From NCBI GenBank assembly GCA_965279655.1, contig OZ257255.1:3162001-3226000 (forward strand): DNA of 64,000 nt, in the 5' to 3' direction. Source of the DNA: SCTM01 sp965279655 (GTDB lineage Bacteria > Pseudomonadota > Alphaproteobacteria > Rhodospirillales > Rhodospirillaceae). This document shows, in pieces, positions 45,381 through 53,865 of the stretch. The notes under the pieces are model-generated. The model did no database searches. It saw nothing but the letters and a program-made list of their open reading frames with translations, and had not been told where the DNA came from. The first letter of the stretch is position 1; the number at the start of each line of letters is the position of its first letter. The translations under genes and the position numbers were made by a program.

Positions 45381-46411
45381 TTCTTCGGCTTGGCTTCATC
45401 GGGCGGCGAGGAACCGCGGATCAACAGGCCCGGATTGTCGCGGATCTGCTGGCTGAACTCGGCGAAGTTGCGCGTGGTGGTGGCGGCGTTCTGGGCGATG
45501 TCGTCGACATAGCGCGACATCGTTCCCATCGTGTAGCGCAAGTCCCGGATGGTCTCGTCGATATTGCCGGCGTTGTTCTGCACGACCTTGTCGATCTCGA
45601 GCGTCGCCTTGTGGATGACCTGGCGCGTCTCCTCGAGCTGCGCAGAGAGCTTCGCAAGGTTCTGCGTCGTCTCCTCGACATTGGCGATGGTGGCATCGAT
45701 GCGCTGGATATTCTGCGGCTTGAGCAGATCCTTCTCCAGAATCTGCGCGGAGCGCTTGATGCTGCTCGAAATCTCCGGACCGTCCTTGGCGAGGTTGCCC
45801 ATCAACAGCTGCACGTCGCGCAGGATGACCGGCAGATTGTCCTGCACGTTCTTGTCGAGCGTGAGGATCAAGTGGTTGAGGCTGCCCAGCATGGGCTTGA
45901 GGGATTCATTGCTGAGATCGCCGAACTGCGCGCCGAGTTCCGACAGGGTGGCGAAGAAGTTCGAGGCCGAGAGGCCGCGGATCTGGCTGCCGGGTGCCAG
46001 CATCTTGTCGCTCTGGCCGCCTTTGATATCGACGGTCATGGCGGACAGGAGGCCAGACACCGTCGCCCGCGCGAGGCTGTCCTCCGGAATGCGCCAACCC
46101 TTGCGCACCTTCAGGGTGACTTTGAACAGCAGGCCCCTTGAACTCATCTGAGCGCTGGCCTGCGGCCCAGAGGGCGGAGAGCCGGTGCCGCTGTTGGCGG
46201 TGGGCTCGATCATATCCACCTGACCGATCTGATAGCCCTCGTAGAGCACCTGCGTGCCGTATTTGATGCCCGTGACGTTATCGTAGACCGTGAAATAAGT
46301 GTCCGTGGCGCCGGTGCGGCCCGACAGAATGGTCAGCGCCACGACCAGGGCTGCCAGCATCGCCGTAATGAAGGCGCCGACGATGACGTAGTTGATGCGG
46401 CTGTCTTGCAT
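45377..46411 (-). CDS. mlaD: MlaD family protein (MCE domain)
   Basis: A 344-residue inner-membrane-anchored protein. One N-terminal helix (YVIVGAFITAMLAALVVALTIL) is followed by an MCE domain (about 35-140, with TYFTVYDNVTGIKYGTQVLYEGYQIGQV) and a long helical C-terminal region (about 170-320) that would form the periplasmic needle. MCE proteins form hexamers that channel phospholipids between membranes. It is longer than E. coli MlaD (~180 residues), more like alphaproteobacterial and actinobacterial MCE proteins. The gap to mlaF is 61 bp. Confidence 0.9.
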   Translation of the reverse strand: MQDSRINYVIVGAFITAMLAALVVALTILSGRTGATDTYFTVYDNVTGIKYGTQVLYEGYQIGQVDMIEPTANSGTGSPPSGPQASAQMSSRGLLFKVTLKVRKGWRIPEDSLARATVSGLLSAMTVDIKGGQSDKMLAPGSQIRGLSASNFFATLSELGAQFGDLSNESLKPMLGSLNHLILTLDKNVQDNLPVILRDVQLLMGNLAKDGPEISSSIKRSAQILEKDLLKPQNIQRIDATIANVEETTQNLAKLSAQLEETRQVIHKATLEIDKVVQNNAGNIDETIRDLRYTMGTMSRYVDDIAQNAATTTRNFAEFSQQIRDNPGLLIRGSSPPDEAKPKK

Positions 46412-46472
46412 GCGTTCCCCGTCCCCGCCCTAAGGCCGGAACTGCCCCTTCCCGCTCACCCCTGACAGAACC

Positions 46473-47324
46473 TTAGTCATGGGCCGCCGTCAACCGGCGC
46501 AGATACTCTTCCGGATCCAAAACTTCATCTTCCGTTCGCCGGTTGAGGAGGTTCTGGACCCGCTCGTTGTCGCAATTCTTCACCTCTTCCACGGTGCCGA
46601 CGATCACGATCTTGCCCTTATCCAGGACGCAGATCCGGTCGGCGATGCGGAAGGCGCTTTCAAGCTCGTGGGTGACCACGACAATGGACATGCCCATGGC
46701 TTCCCGCAGGTTCAGGATCAACTCGTCGATGGCCGAGGCCACGACCGGATCAAGACCCGCGGAGGGCTCGTCGCAGAACAGGATGCGGGGGTCCATGACC
46801 ACGGCCCGCGCGAAGGCGGCGCGCTTGATCATGCCACCCGAGAGTTCCGCCGGCATCAGGTCCTCGAAGCCCGACAGGTTGACCACCTGCAGCTTCAGCC
46901 GCGCCATGATGCGCATCGTATGGACGTCGAGCTTGGTGTGCTCCCGCAGGGGCAGCATGATGTTCTCGAGCACCGACATGGAGCTGAACAGGGCGCCCCC
47001 CTGGAACGCGACGCCCATCTTCTGGCGCAGATGGGTGCGCTCGACATCGGTGATGGCGTTCAGGTCTTGCCCGAGGATACGCACGGTGCCGGACGTGGGA
47101 CGCAGCAGGCCGAGCAGCGTGTTGAGCATCGTGCTCTTACCGGACCCGGAGCCGCCCATGATGACGAGGATTTCGCCCTGGCGAACCTCCAGGTCGACCT
47201 CGTTGAGGATCTTGCGTGTCCCGTAGTGGGTGACGAGCTTGTGCACCTCGATCACGGGCGCGTTGCCGGTCTCGCCTTCGGGGCGCTGTGTGTCCAGGTC
47301 TTGTTTGCGCGCGGGTTCCGCCAT
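46473..47324 (-). CDS. mlaF: ABC transporter ATP-binding protein MlaF
   Basis: A 283-residue ATPase of the MCE lipid transporter. Walker A GGSGSGKS (57-64), the signature ELSGGM and Walker B ILFCDEPSAGLDPV are present. ELSGGMIKRAAFARAVVMDP is the MlaF/Ttg2A spelling. The last ~40 residues extend past the ATPase fold, the region where E. coli MlaF contacts the STAS protein MlaB. The mlaE stop is 4 bp upstream. Confidence 0.93.
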   Translation of the reverse strand: MAEPARKQDLDTQRPEGETGNAPVIEVHKLVTHYGTRKILNEVDLEVRQGEILVIMGGSGSGKSTMLNTLLGLLRPTSGTVRILGQDLNAITDVERTHLRQKMGVAFQGGALFSSMSVLENIMLPLREHTKLDVHTMRIMARLKLQVVNLSGFEDLMPAELSGGMIKRAAFARAVVMDPRILFCDEPSAGLDPVVASAIDELILNLREAMGMSIVVVTHELESAFRIADRICVLDKGKIVIVGTVEEVKNCDNERVQNLLNRRTEDEVLDPEEYLRRLTAAHD

Positions 47325-47328
47325 GGCT

Positions 47329-48177
47329 TTACCGCGTCGTGATGAAAGCGAAGATCATGTCGGTGACGATGATCGCGCTGATGGACAGCACCACGGAGCG
47401 CGTCGTCATGCGGCCCACGCCCTCGGCGCCGCCTTGCACGTTCGCGCCATTTATGACGCCGACGAGCGTGATCTCGACGCCGAACAGCAGGCTCTTCCAG
47501 ATGCCGTGCATGATGTCGGTGGGGCGCAGGATCGAGCGGAGCTGATCGATGTATGCGCCCATGCTCATGCCGAGTTCCATGGAAACGTACCAGCCCGCGC
47601 CGGCAAGCATGATGATGTCAGCCCAGAACGTCAGCAGCGGCACCATGATCGTCATGGCGATCAGCGCGGGTGCGACAATGAAGCGGATCGGGTCGATGCC
47701 CATGACCTGCAGGGCGTCGATCTCCTGGCTGATGCGCATGGTGCCGATACGCGCCGCCAGCGATGAGCCGGTACGGCCCGCCACCAGGATGCCCGTGATG
47801 AGCGGCCCGAATTCACGCGCGACGGAGAACGCCACGCCGATCGTGACCTGATCCTCGGCGCCGAAGATGCGCAGCGAGTAGATGCCCTGAATGGCCAACA
47901 TCATGCCAACAGTGACCGACATCATGGTGACGATCGGCAGGGCGCGGATGCCGACCTCCATGGCGCGCTCGAAGGTGGCGGGGATGCGCACGGGTTGGGC
48001 GCGGCCGCGGCCCACGACAATGAAGAACATGACTTGGAACAGGAGCCAGGCGCCGAGCCCGACTTCGGCGACGGCCGAGACGGCCGCGCTGCCGACGCGT
48101 TCGCAGAAGGCCTTCGCGCGCGCGAGAAAAGCCTCAACGCCGCCGAGAGTCTGCTGTTCTCCCCCGGCTTCGGCCAT
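47329..48177 (-). CDS. mlaE: ABC transporter permease MlaE
   Basis: A 282-residue permease with five predicted membrane helices (LLFQMVFFIVVGRGR-like first segment, IGVAFSVAREFGPLITGILVAGRTGSSLAARIG in the core). EFGPLITGILVAGRTGSS is diagnostic of the MlaE/TrgB family. It forms the inner-membrane part of the lipid transporter with MlaF. The STAS gene ends 5 bp upstream, so all are cotranscribed. Confidence 0.93.
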   Translation of the reverse strand: MAEAGGEQQTLGGVEAFLARAKAFCERVGSAAVSAVAEVGLGAWLLFQVMFFIVVGRGRAQPVRIPATFERAMEVGIRALPIVTMMSVTVGMMLAIQGIYSLRIFGAEDQVTIGVAFSVAREFGPLITGILVAGRTGSSLAARIGTMRISQEIDALQVMGIDPIRFIVAPALIAMTIMVPLLTFWADIIMLAGAGWYVSMELGMSMGAYIDQLRSILRPTDIMHGIWKSLLFGVEITLVGVINGANVQGGAEGVGRMTTRSVVLSISAIIVTDMIFAFITTR

Positions 48178-48182
48178 GGCCG

Positions 48183-48515
48183 TCAGCCTTGCGCCGCGGT
48201 GGCCGCTTCAATCGTGGGATGGATGGTGAAGACCCGGTCGAGGCGGGCGAGACTCAAGACGCGCATTACGGCGGAGGATACGCTCACCAGGCTGAACGTG
48301 CCGTTCTTCTTGCGCGCGACTTGGAAGGCCTCGACCAACGAGGCAACACCGGACGAATCGATGTAGGTGACGCCGGAGAGATCGACGACGACGCGGGTGT
48401 TCTTCTCGAAGCAGGCCAACAGCTGCTGGCGCACCGCCGGCGAGCTTTGCAGGTCGACGTCGCCTTCCAGGGCGACAACGCTCACCCCGTTGACCTCGCG
48501 TACTTCCAGCGCCAT
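48183..48515 (-). CDS. STAS domain protein (anti-anti-sigma/MlaB-like)
   Basis: A 110-residue STAS protein. The phospho-site motif is IDSSGVASL with Ser54-Ser55; by comparison with SpoIIAA, Ser55 is the likely target. The rest (VVALEGDVDLQSSPAVRQQL, LVSVSSAVMRVLSLARLDRVF) follows the anti-sigma-antagonist pattern. Position matters: it lies between a SpoIIE phosphatase/HATPase gene and mlaE. STAS proteins occur both as partner-switch antagonists and as MlaB, the regulator of MlaF. Which role applies is open; both could be served by one protein. Confidence 0.9.
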   Translation of the reverse strand: MALEVREVNGVSVVALEGDVDLQSSPAVRQQLLACFEKNTRVVVDLSGVTYIDSSGVASLVEAFQVARKKNGTFSLVSVSSAVMRVLSLARLDRVFTIHPTIEAATAAQG

Positions 48516-48526
48516 CGCCCGTCTCC

Positions 48527-50314
48527 TTATCGGCCTTTTATCTGTGTTCCCAAACGTTTGGTCAACTTGAATAGATTGCCGACACCGGCCGGCGGCGGAA
48601 CGAATCGGGCATCGTCGCAGACCGAGCGTATGAGGTGGACGCCAAGCCCCCCGGGACGCACATCCGACAGATCCCGCGGCTTGATGTTGGCTGGATCGAC
48701 GGGGGGCGCGAAGTCCATCAAATCGACTTCCAAGGCGTCGCTGGTCGCTACAAAGTCGATCACGATATCGCCCGCGTCCGGCCGTCCGCCGTAGGCATGG
48801 CGGATGATGTTCTGGCAGGCCTCGTCCACCGCCATCACCAGGTCCGCGGTCCAGGCGGATTCCGCGCCACAGAACTTCGCGGCCTGTTCCGTGGCGGTGC
48901 GAATGAGTTTGAGGCGATCGGCGCGGGCCGGCACGCGCAAGCGCATGATCTCGCCGGCCGCCGTTGCGTTCTCCGCCACATCCGCGACGCTGGGCGGGCG
49001 CACCGGACCGTTGTCTTCCACGACCAGCAACGTGAGGTCGTCGCGCAGGGATTGACCGGGCAGTTTCACGGCACCGGCGATCAGTTTAAGGCGCAGTTCC
49101 GGCGCCACCTCGGCGTGATCGCGGATCAGGGCGCGCACGCCGTCGATCCCCAACATGCCGCCGCCGAAGGTGGTCGCCTCCGTCAATCCATCGGTGAAGA
49201 TGTAGAGCGCGCCGGAATTGAGATCGAGATCGGTGTTGGGAAAACCATCGGGACCGGCAATGCCCGCGGCGATGCCCAACGGCGGCGCATCCGCCGCGAT
49301 CGCGGTGAAACGCTGATCGGCGAGATGGAACAGCAAGGGCGGTTCGTGGCCCGCATTGGAGAGCCGCACCTTGCCGGTCGCCGGATTGAACAAGCCGCCG
49401 ACCATGGTGACGAACATGCCGTGGGAGTTGGTTTCGCACAGCTCGTTGTTGATGGCGCCGAGCAATTGGCCCGGATGCTCCGCGCTTTTCGCGAGGCAGC
49501 GGAACAGGCTCGACGTCTTGGCCATCAAAAGCGCGGCGTTCATGCCCTTGCCCGACACGTCGGCGCAATTGAACCAGATGCGCCCATCGGGCAGCGTCAG
49601 GATGTCGTAGAAGTCGCCGGACACCGCGCGCGCCGGGATATTGATGCCGTGGATCGGGAAGTCATGCGCCCCGGCACCCGGCAGCAAGTCGCGCTGAATC
49701 TCCGCGGCCAGTTCGAGTTCGTGGCGTTCGCGTTCCTGCGCGACAAGGCGCTCGGTCAAACGCGTATTGTGGATCGCCAGCGCGGCCGCGCGGCCCAGCG
49801 TTTCAAGCAGCGTGAGATCGTCCGGCGAGAACAGGCCGTCGCCGCTGGCCTTGTTGATGATCTCGATGGCGCCGAGTTGATCGCGACCGACACTGAGCGG
49901 TGTGACCAGGATCGAGCGCGTCGTGAACCCGGTCTTGGCATCGACGGCGCTGCCGAAATCCGCGTCGGCGCGCACGTCGCGGATGATCTGTCCTTCCTGG
50001 GCGAGCACCGCGCGGCCGACGATGCCGACCGTGGCGCCGATGCGCAGGCCGGTGATGTCGACCGGGCCATAGCACGAGGTGCACACCAACGTTTCGCTGT
50101 CGTCGGTGAGCAGGAACAGCGAAGCGGCTTCGGCGCCCACGTGGAGCGTGATGCGCTCGAGCGCGGTGGCGGCGACGGTTTGGGCGTCGTGGGACGCAGC
50201 GAATACGCGCGTCATCTCGGCGATCAGGCCAAGATGATCCTTGATCGGCTCGGGCGGCAGCGCCTCCTGGGGCGCCGCGCGCCGGGCCGCTGAAGCGGCG
50301 TCGCGCAAGGGCAT
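48527..50314 (-). CDS. GAF-SpoIIE phosphatase-HATPase fusion (partner-switch regulator)
   Basis: A 595-residue protein with three modules. A GAF domain (about 35-185) is followed by a PP2C-type SpoIIE phosphatase (about 195-425; AVSGDFYDILTLPDGRIWF, CADVSGKGMNAALL, YIFTDGLTEA, RDDLTLLVVED) and an RsbW-like HATPase (about 445-590; VDEACQNIIRHAYGG, GGLGVHLIRSV). The N box is intact, while the G1 box reads DFAPPVDP, as in this family. It could both phosphorylate and dephosphorylate the STAS protein encoded 11 bp downstream. No sigma factor is near. It heads the Mla operon; a palindrome lies 30 bp upstream. Confidence 0.9.
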   Translation of the reverse strand: MPLRDAASAARRAAPQEALPPEPIKDHLGLIAEMTRVFAASHDAQTVAATALERITLHVGAEAASLFLLTDDSETLVCTSCYGPVDITGLRIGATVGIVGRAVLAQEGQIIRDVRADADFGSAVDAKTGFTTRSILVTPLSVGRDQLGAIEIINKASGDGLFSPDDLTLLETLGRAAALAIHNTRLTERLVAQERERHELELAAEIQRDLLPGAGAHDFPIHGINIPARAVSGDFYDILTLPDGRIWFNCADVSGKGMNAALLMAKTSSLFRCLAKSAEHPGQLLGAINNELCETNSHGMFVTMVGGLFNPATGKVRLSNAGHEPPLLFHLADQRFTAIAADAPPLGIAAGIAGPDGFPNTDLDLNSGALYIFTDGLTEATTFGGGMLGIDGVRALIRDHAEVAPELRLKLIAGAVKLPGQSLRDDLTLLVVEDNGPVRPPSVADVAENATAAGEIMRLRVPARADRLKLIRTATEQAAKFCGAESAWTADLVMAVDEACQNIIRHAYGGRPDAGDIVIDFVATSDALEVDLMDFAPPVDPANIKPRDLSDVRPGGLGVHLIRSVCDDARFVPPPAGVGNLFKLTKRLGTQIKGR

Positions 50315-50343
50315 GGGGCAAGTCTAGCCCGGCCCGGCGGGCG

Positions 50344-50357
50344 GCGACAATTGTCGC
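50344..50357. promoter_or_regulatory. 14-bp perfect palindrome upstream of the partner-switch/Mla operon
   Basis: GCGACAATTGTCGC is perfectly self-complementary and ends 29 bp before the operon's first ATG (minus strand). It is the only obvious symmetric element in the 133-bp gap. It may be an operator; no -35/-10 pair could be assigned with confidence. Confidence 0.4.
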
Positions 50358-50447
50358 AAATCCGAAAAATTGGCTTGGATCAGCTATTTAGGGGTGGACC
50401 CCGGCGAAAGCATCGAAATGTTGTCGAGTCCGAGTCGGCGAGCCTCG

Positions 50448-51833
50448 TTAGCCTTGGGGCTTTTCGAGTTCGGCCTCGACAATCTTCGCGAGCCCCGTGA
50501 CGCCCTTCCGCCGGGCGCTGTCGAGCCAGAATCGCGCGGTGCGGGGGTCGCGCGCCGTGCCGATCCCCCGCGCGTGATAGAGAGCGAGCACGCTTTGAGC
50601 GAGGCCGACACGATTTCGGCGTTCAAACGACGATATCTTGGCAATGCGTTCGAGTTGGGCGAGTGCGAAGCTGATGCGGTGCGGCGCGACGGAAGGATCG
50701 TCTGCGAGTTTGACCGCCAGGCCGATAAGCCTGTCATCGTCCCCGGAGACGGCCGCCGCGAAATCCGATTCGATTGCATTGGCACGGTCGAGGTAAGCCG
50801 GTGCGTCAACGTTGCCGATGCGACCTTCCCAGTTGATGTCAGCCATCTTTGCCGCGGAGGGTTTGTCGCCGTCCACGGCCGCTTTCCGGTACAAGGCGAC
50901 AGCTTGATCAAGCGCGGCCGCGCCGTTTCTTGCGAGAAGACCGTTCGCCGCCAGCCCGCTCGCCTGCGCATTCCCAGCGGCGGCTTCTTTCAGGAAGTGC
51001 TTCAAGTTGAGGCTGCGCGCGACGGCAAGATACGTTAGCTCGCCGAGCACGACCACGATGGCGATGAGCGCGAGCGTCAAACGCCCGATCAGCAAAGCAC
51101 GTTTGGCGTCATCCTGACGGAATGCGAATTCTTGGCGTTCCGATTCCGAAACCTTGCGCGGAACGAGCGCCGCCGCGTTCGCGTACGTCGCGATAATACC
51201 GAAGCGATGCAGCGTCAAACTGAGCACGGCTCCCATCGCGAATCCGCCCAGATGCGCGGCATAGCCAACCCCCGCGTGGAGACGCGGATCGAACCAAAAA
51301 GATAGTCCCTGCGATATCGCCCAGAAGCCAATCCACAACCAGGCGGGAAGTTCGAAGGTCACACGGACAGTGAAGATTGAGAGCTTCGCGTTCGGGAATA
51401 GGACGATGTAGGCGCCCATGATCCCGGAGATAAATCCGCTTGCGCCGATGCTGGCGCGCAGAACGTCGGGGCCGAGAACGATGTGGGTAAAATTGGCCGC
51501 CGCCTCACAGATGATGACGAAGAACGCCATCCAAAGCCGACCGAAGGAATCTTCGACGTTGTTGCCGAAAATCCAGAGGAAAATCATGTTGCCGACGAGA
51601 TGCATCTCGTTGCCGTGCAGGAATCCCGACGTGAATAGGGTGATCCAGCCGTTATTCTGATGCGGAAATTCGGGTACGGCGCCGGTGATGAGCGCAGGAA
51701 TCACACCGAAGCGTTGGGATGCGTCGGGAAGGGCACCGCCAATCTGCGCCAGATACACCACCGTGCAGACGGTGATGAGGCCGATCGTGAGCCAGGGCGT
51801 CTCATGCTGGGGTTGATCGTCGCCGAGAAGCAT
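50448..51833 (-). CDS. Rhomboid family serine protease with helical C-terminal extension
   Basis: A 461-residue membrane protein. The rhomboid core (about 10-215) has six helices, catalytic Ser132 in SIGASGFISGIMGAY and His194 in GVGYAAHLGGF, plus the HLVGNMIFLWIFG helix. A seventh hydrophobic segment (LLIGRLTLALIAIVVVLGELTYL) follows near 245. The last ~190 residues are a soluble alpha-helical region resembling Sel1/TPR-like repeats (QAVALYRKAAVDGDKPSAAK, HARGIGTARDPRTARFWLDSA). Such regions usually bind partners, so it may recruit substrates. Position after the Mla operon promoter does not indicate a shared transcript. Confidence 0.88.
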   Translation of the reverse strand: MLLGDDQPQHETPWLTIGLITVCTVVYLAQIGGALPDASQRFGVIPALITGAVPEFPHQNNGWITLFTSGFLHGNEMHLVGNMIFLWIFGNNVEDSFGRLWMAFFVIICEAAANFTHIVLGPDVLRASIGASGFISGIMGAYIVLFPNAKLSIFTVRVTFELPAWLWIGFWAISQGLSFWFDPRLHAGVGYAAHLGGFAMGAVLSLTLHRFGIIATYANAAALVPRKVSESERQEFAFRQDDAKRALLIGRLTLALIAIVVVLGELTYLAVARSLNLKHFLKEAAAGNAQASGLAANGLLARNGAAALDQAVALYRKAAVDGDKPSAAKMADINWEGRIGNVDAPAYLDRANAIESDFAAAVSGDDDRLIGLAVKLADDPSVAPHRISFALAQLERIAKISSFERRNRVGLAQSVLALYHARGIGTARDPRTARFWLDSARRKGVTGLAKIVEAELEKPQG

Positions 51834-51892
51834 GAGGTCCAGCGGGCGTTGGGGCTTTCAACACTATAGCGTGCCTGGCACGGCCTCCAAAG

Positions 51893-52927
51893 CTACGGCC
51901 TCAAGCTCTGGAATATCTCCAGATATCGCCCGACCACGGCGGCTTCGGAGAATTCCGCCGCGGCCCGGATCGTGCCTTCGGCGATCAGGTGCTGGGCCAA
52001 GGCCCGATCGGCAATCACCCGGCGGGCGGCCTCGGCCAACGCGTGGGGGTCGTCGACCGGCACCAGCAGGCCATCCTCGCCGTCGCGCACCAGATAGCCC
52101 GGCCCTTCGCTGCGGGTGGCCACCAGGGGCACGCCATGGGCCCAGGCGTTCACCACCACATTGCCGAAGGGCTCATGCCGCGACGGCACCAGGACCGCCG
52201 TGGCTGCTTTCAGCAAGGCGGAGCGGTCATCGCGCCAGCCGAGGAAGCGGACCCGATCCGCGACGCGGGACTCCTGCGCGAGCTTGCGCAGAGGCGCCTC
52301 CAACAGGCCGTCGCCGGCGATCCACATCACCGCCTCGGGGATTTCGGCGAGCGCGCGGATGGCCGTGTCGATGCCCTTCTGCGGCTGCAGGCGCGCGAGC
52401 ACCAACAGGATGGGCGCACCCACCGGCGTGCGGATCATGTCGGGATGGATCGCGGGGCCCGGCGCGACGGCGCAGAAGTTGGGGATGTAGTGCACGGCGG
52501 AGGCAGGCTTGCCCTGACGCACCACGTAGTCCGCGATGTCCGGCGTGTTGCAGATGAACACGCGGCAGCGGCGGTAGTACTTGAGGTCGTAGTAACCTCC
52601 GAGACGGCCGACGTTGATCCACGGACCCTCGGGCAGCGACGCGCACGCCCGGTTCATCCAGCCCATGACGATGTCGGGCTTGAAGGCCCGGGCATGGGCC
52701 TGGAGCTTCCAGGGGGAGACGAGATCGAACGGGCCGCCGAAACGCAACATCTGCGACGGAATACCCGCCGCGGCCAGCTTTGCGGCCCGGGTGGGATAGC
52801 GGCGGATGACGGCGCTTTGCGTGATCCTGGGGGTGAGCCCGGCCTGACCGAGGGCCGGCAGCAGGTCCTCGAAGAACAGCTCGGCGCCGCCGTGCAGCCC
52901 GCTCGCCATGACTTGAAGGACGCGCAA
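51893..52927 (-). CDS. Glycosyltransferase family 4 (GT-B)
   Basis: A 344-residue cytoplasmic glycosyltransferase. It opens LRVLQVMASGLHGGAELFFEDLLP, with donor-site features LVLARLQPQKGIDTAIRAL and VPSRHEPFGNVVVNAWAHGVPLVAT, the GT4 E-x7-E region with Asn at the second position. A lipopolysaccharide or capsule sugar acceptor is likely given the LpxL-type gene next door. The start is taken as the TTG at 52927 with GGGAG about 8 bases upstream; longer readings would run into the divergent acyltransferase gene. Confidence 0.85.
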   Translation of the reverse strand: MRVLQVMASGLHGGAELFFEDLLPALGQAGLTPRITQSAVIRRYPTRAAKLAAAGIPSQMLRFGGPFDLVSPWKLQAHARAFKPDIVMGWMNRACASLPEGPWINVGRLGGYYDLKYYRRCRVFICNTPDIADYVVRQGKPASAVHYIPNFCAVAPGPAIHPDMIRTPVGAPILLVLARLQPQKGIDTAIRALAEIPEAVMWIAGDGLLEAPLRKLAQESRVADRVRFLGWRDDRSALLKAATAVLVPSRHEPFGNVVVNAWAHGVPLVATRSEGPGYLVRDGEDGLLVPVDDPHALAEAARRVIADRALAQHLIAEGTIRAAAEFSEAAVVGRYLEIFQSLRP

Positions 52928-52974
52928 GCGATTGTCTCCCTTTCGGCGCAAAGCCGCTATAACGACGTCATCCC

Positions 52975-53865
52975 ATGACCGCAACCCCGCCCCGTCTGAA
53001 ACATCGGATCGAAGCCGCCGCGGCACGCATGCTGTTGGGCGCGGTGGCGCGAACGGATATCGACGCGGCGTCGGATTTCGGGGCGCGCTTGGCGCGCACT
53101 GTCGGGCCCTTGAGCGGCGCCCATCGCACCGCGCAAGACAATCTGTGGCATGCGTTCCCGAATCTCAGCGACGAGAGCCGCGCGGAAATCCTGCGCCAGG
53201 CGTGGGACAACTTCGGCCGCACCATGACGGAGTACGCGGTGCTGCCGCGGCTGTGGCCGAACGCCTGGAAAGGCCGCGTGACCGTGAAAGGCCACGAGCG
53301 CCTGGTGGAACATGCGGCGAGCGGCAAGCCGTCGATCCTGTTCTCCGGCCATCTCGGCAATTGGGAGATGATCCCGCTGGCGCTGGCGCAAACCGCCAAG
53401 CCGCTGCTGATTGTCTATCGCCCGCCCAACAATCGGCTGGTCGATGCAATGATCGGCGACGTGCGGCGCGAATACACCTCCGCCATGGCGCCGAAGGGGG
53501 CCGCGGGCGCGCGCATGATCCTGAAGGGCCTCGCCAAGGACGAACAGGTGTTCATGGTGGTGGATCAGAAGATCAACGCCGGCCTGCCGATCCCCTTCTT
53601 CGGACGCGAGGCCTTCACCGGCACGGCGGTCGCGCAGTTCGCCATGAAGTTCGCCTGCCCGGTGTTCCCGGTGCGCTGTGTCCGCCTCGCCGGATGCAAG
53701 TTCGAGGTGCGCGTGGAAGACCCGTGGACGTTCGAAGGCAGCGAGGACGACACCGACGCGGTGCGCGCCGCCCTCGTGCGCATCAACAAGCGCCTCGAGG
53801 AATGGATCCGCGAGTATCCCGGCGAGTGGCTGTGGATGCACCGCCGCTGGCCGCGGGCGTTTTAG
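52975..53865 (+). CDS. Lauroyl acyltransferase, LpxL/HtrB family
   Basis: A 296-residue late acyltransferase of lipid A synthesis. The catalytic H-x4-E motif is His126-LGNW-Glu131 in SILFSGHLGNWEM; VVDQKINAGLPIPFFGREAFTG and the closing MHRRWPRAF fit the family (the usual terminal MWxHRRW form). It adds a secondary acyl chain to Kdo-lipid A on the inner membrane face. It is divergent from the glycosyltransferase (47 bp) and converges with the FGE-like gene, overlapping it by four bases. Confidence 0.93.
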   Translation: MTATPPRLKHRIEAAAARMLLGAVARTDIDAASDFGARLARTVGPLSGAHRTAQDNLWHAFPNLSDESRAEILRQAWDNFGRTMTEYAVLPRLWPNAWKGRVTVKGHERLVEHAASGKPSILFSGHLGNWEMIPLALAQTAKPLLIVYRPPNNRLVDAMIGDVRREYTSAMAPKGAAGARMILKGLAKDEQVFMVVDQKINAGLPIPFFGREAFTGTAVAQFAMKFACPVFPVRCVRLAGCKFEVRVEDPWTFEGSEDDTDAVRAALVRINKRLEEWIREYPGEWLWMHRRWPRAF

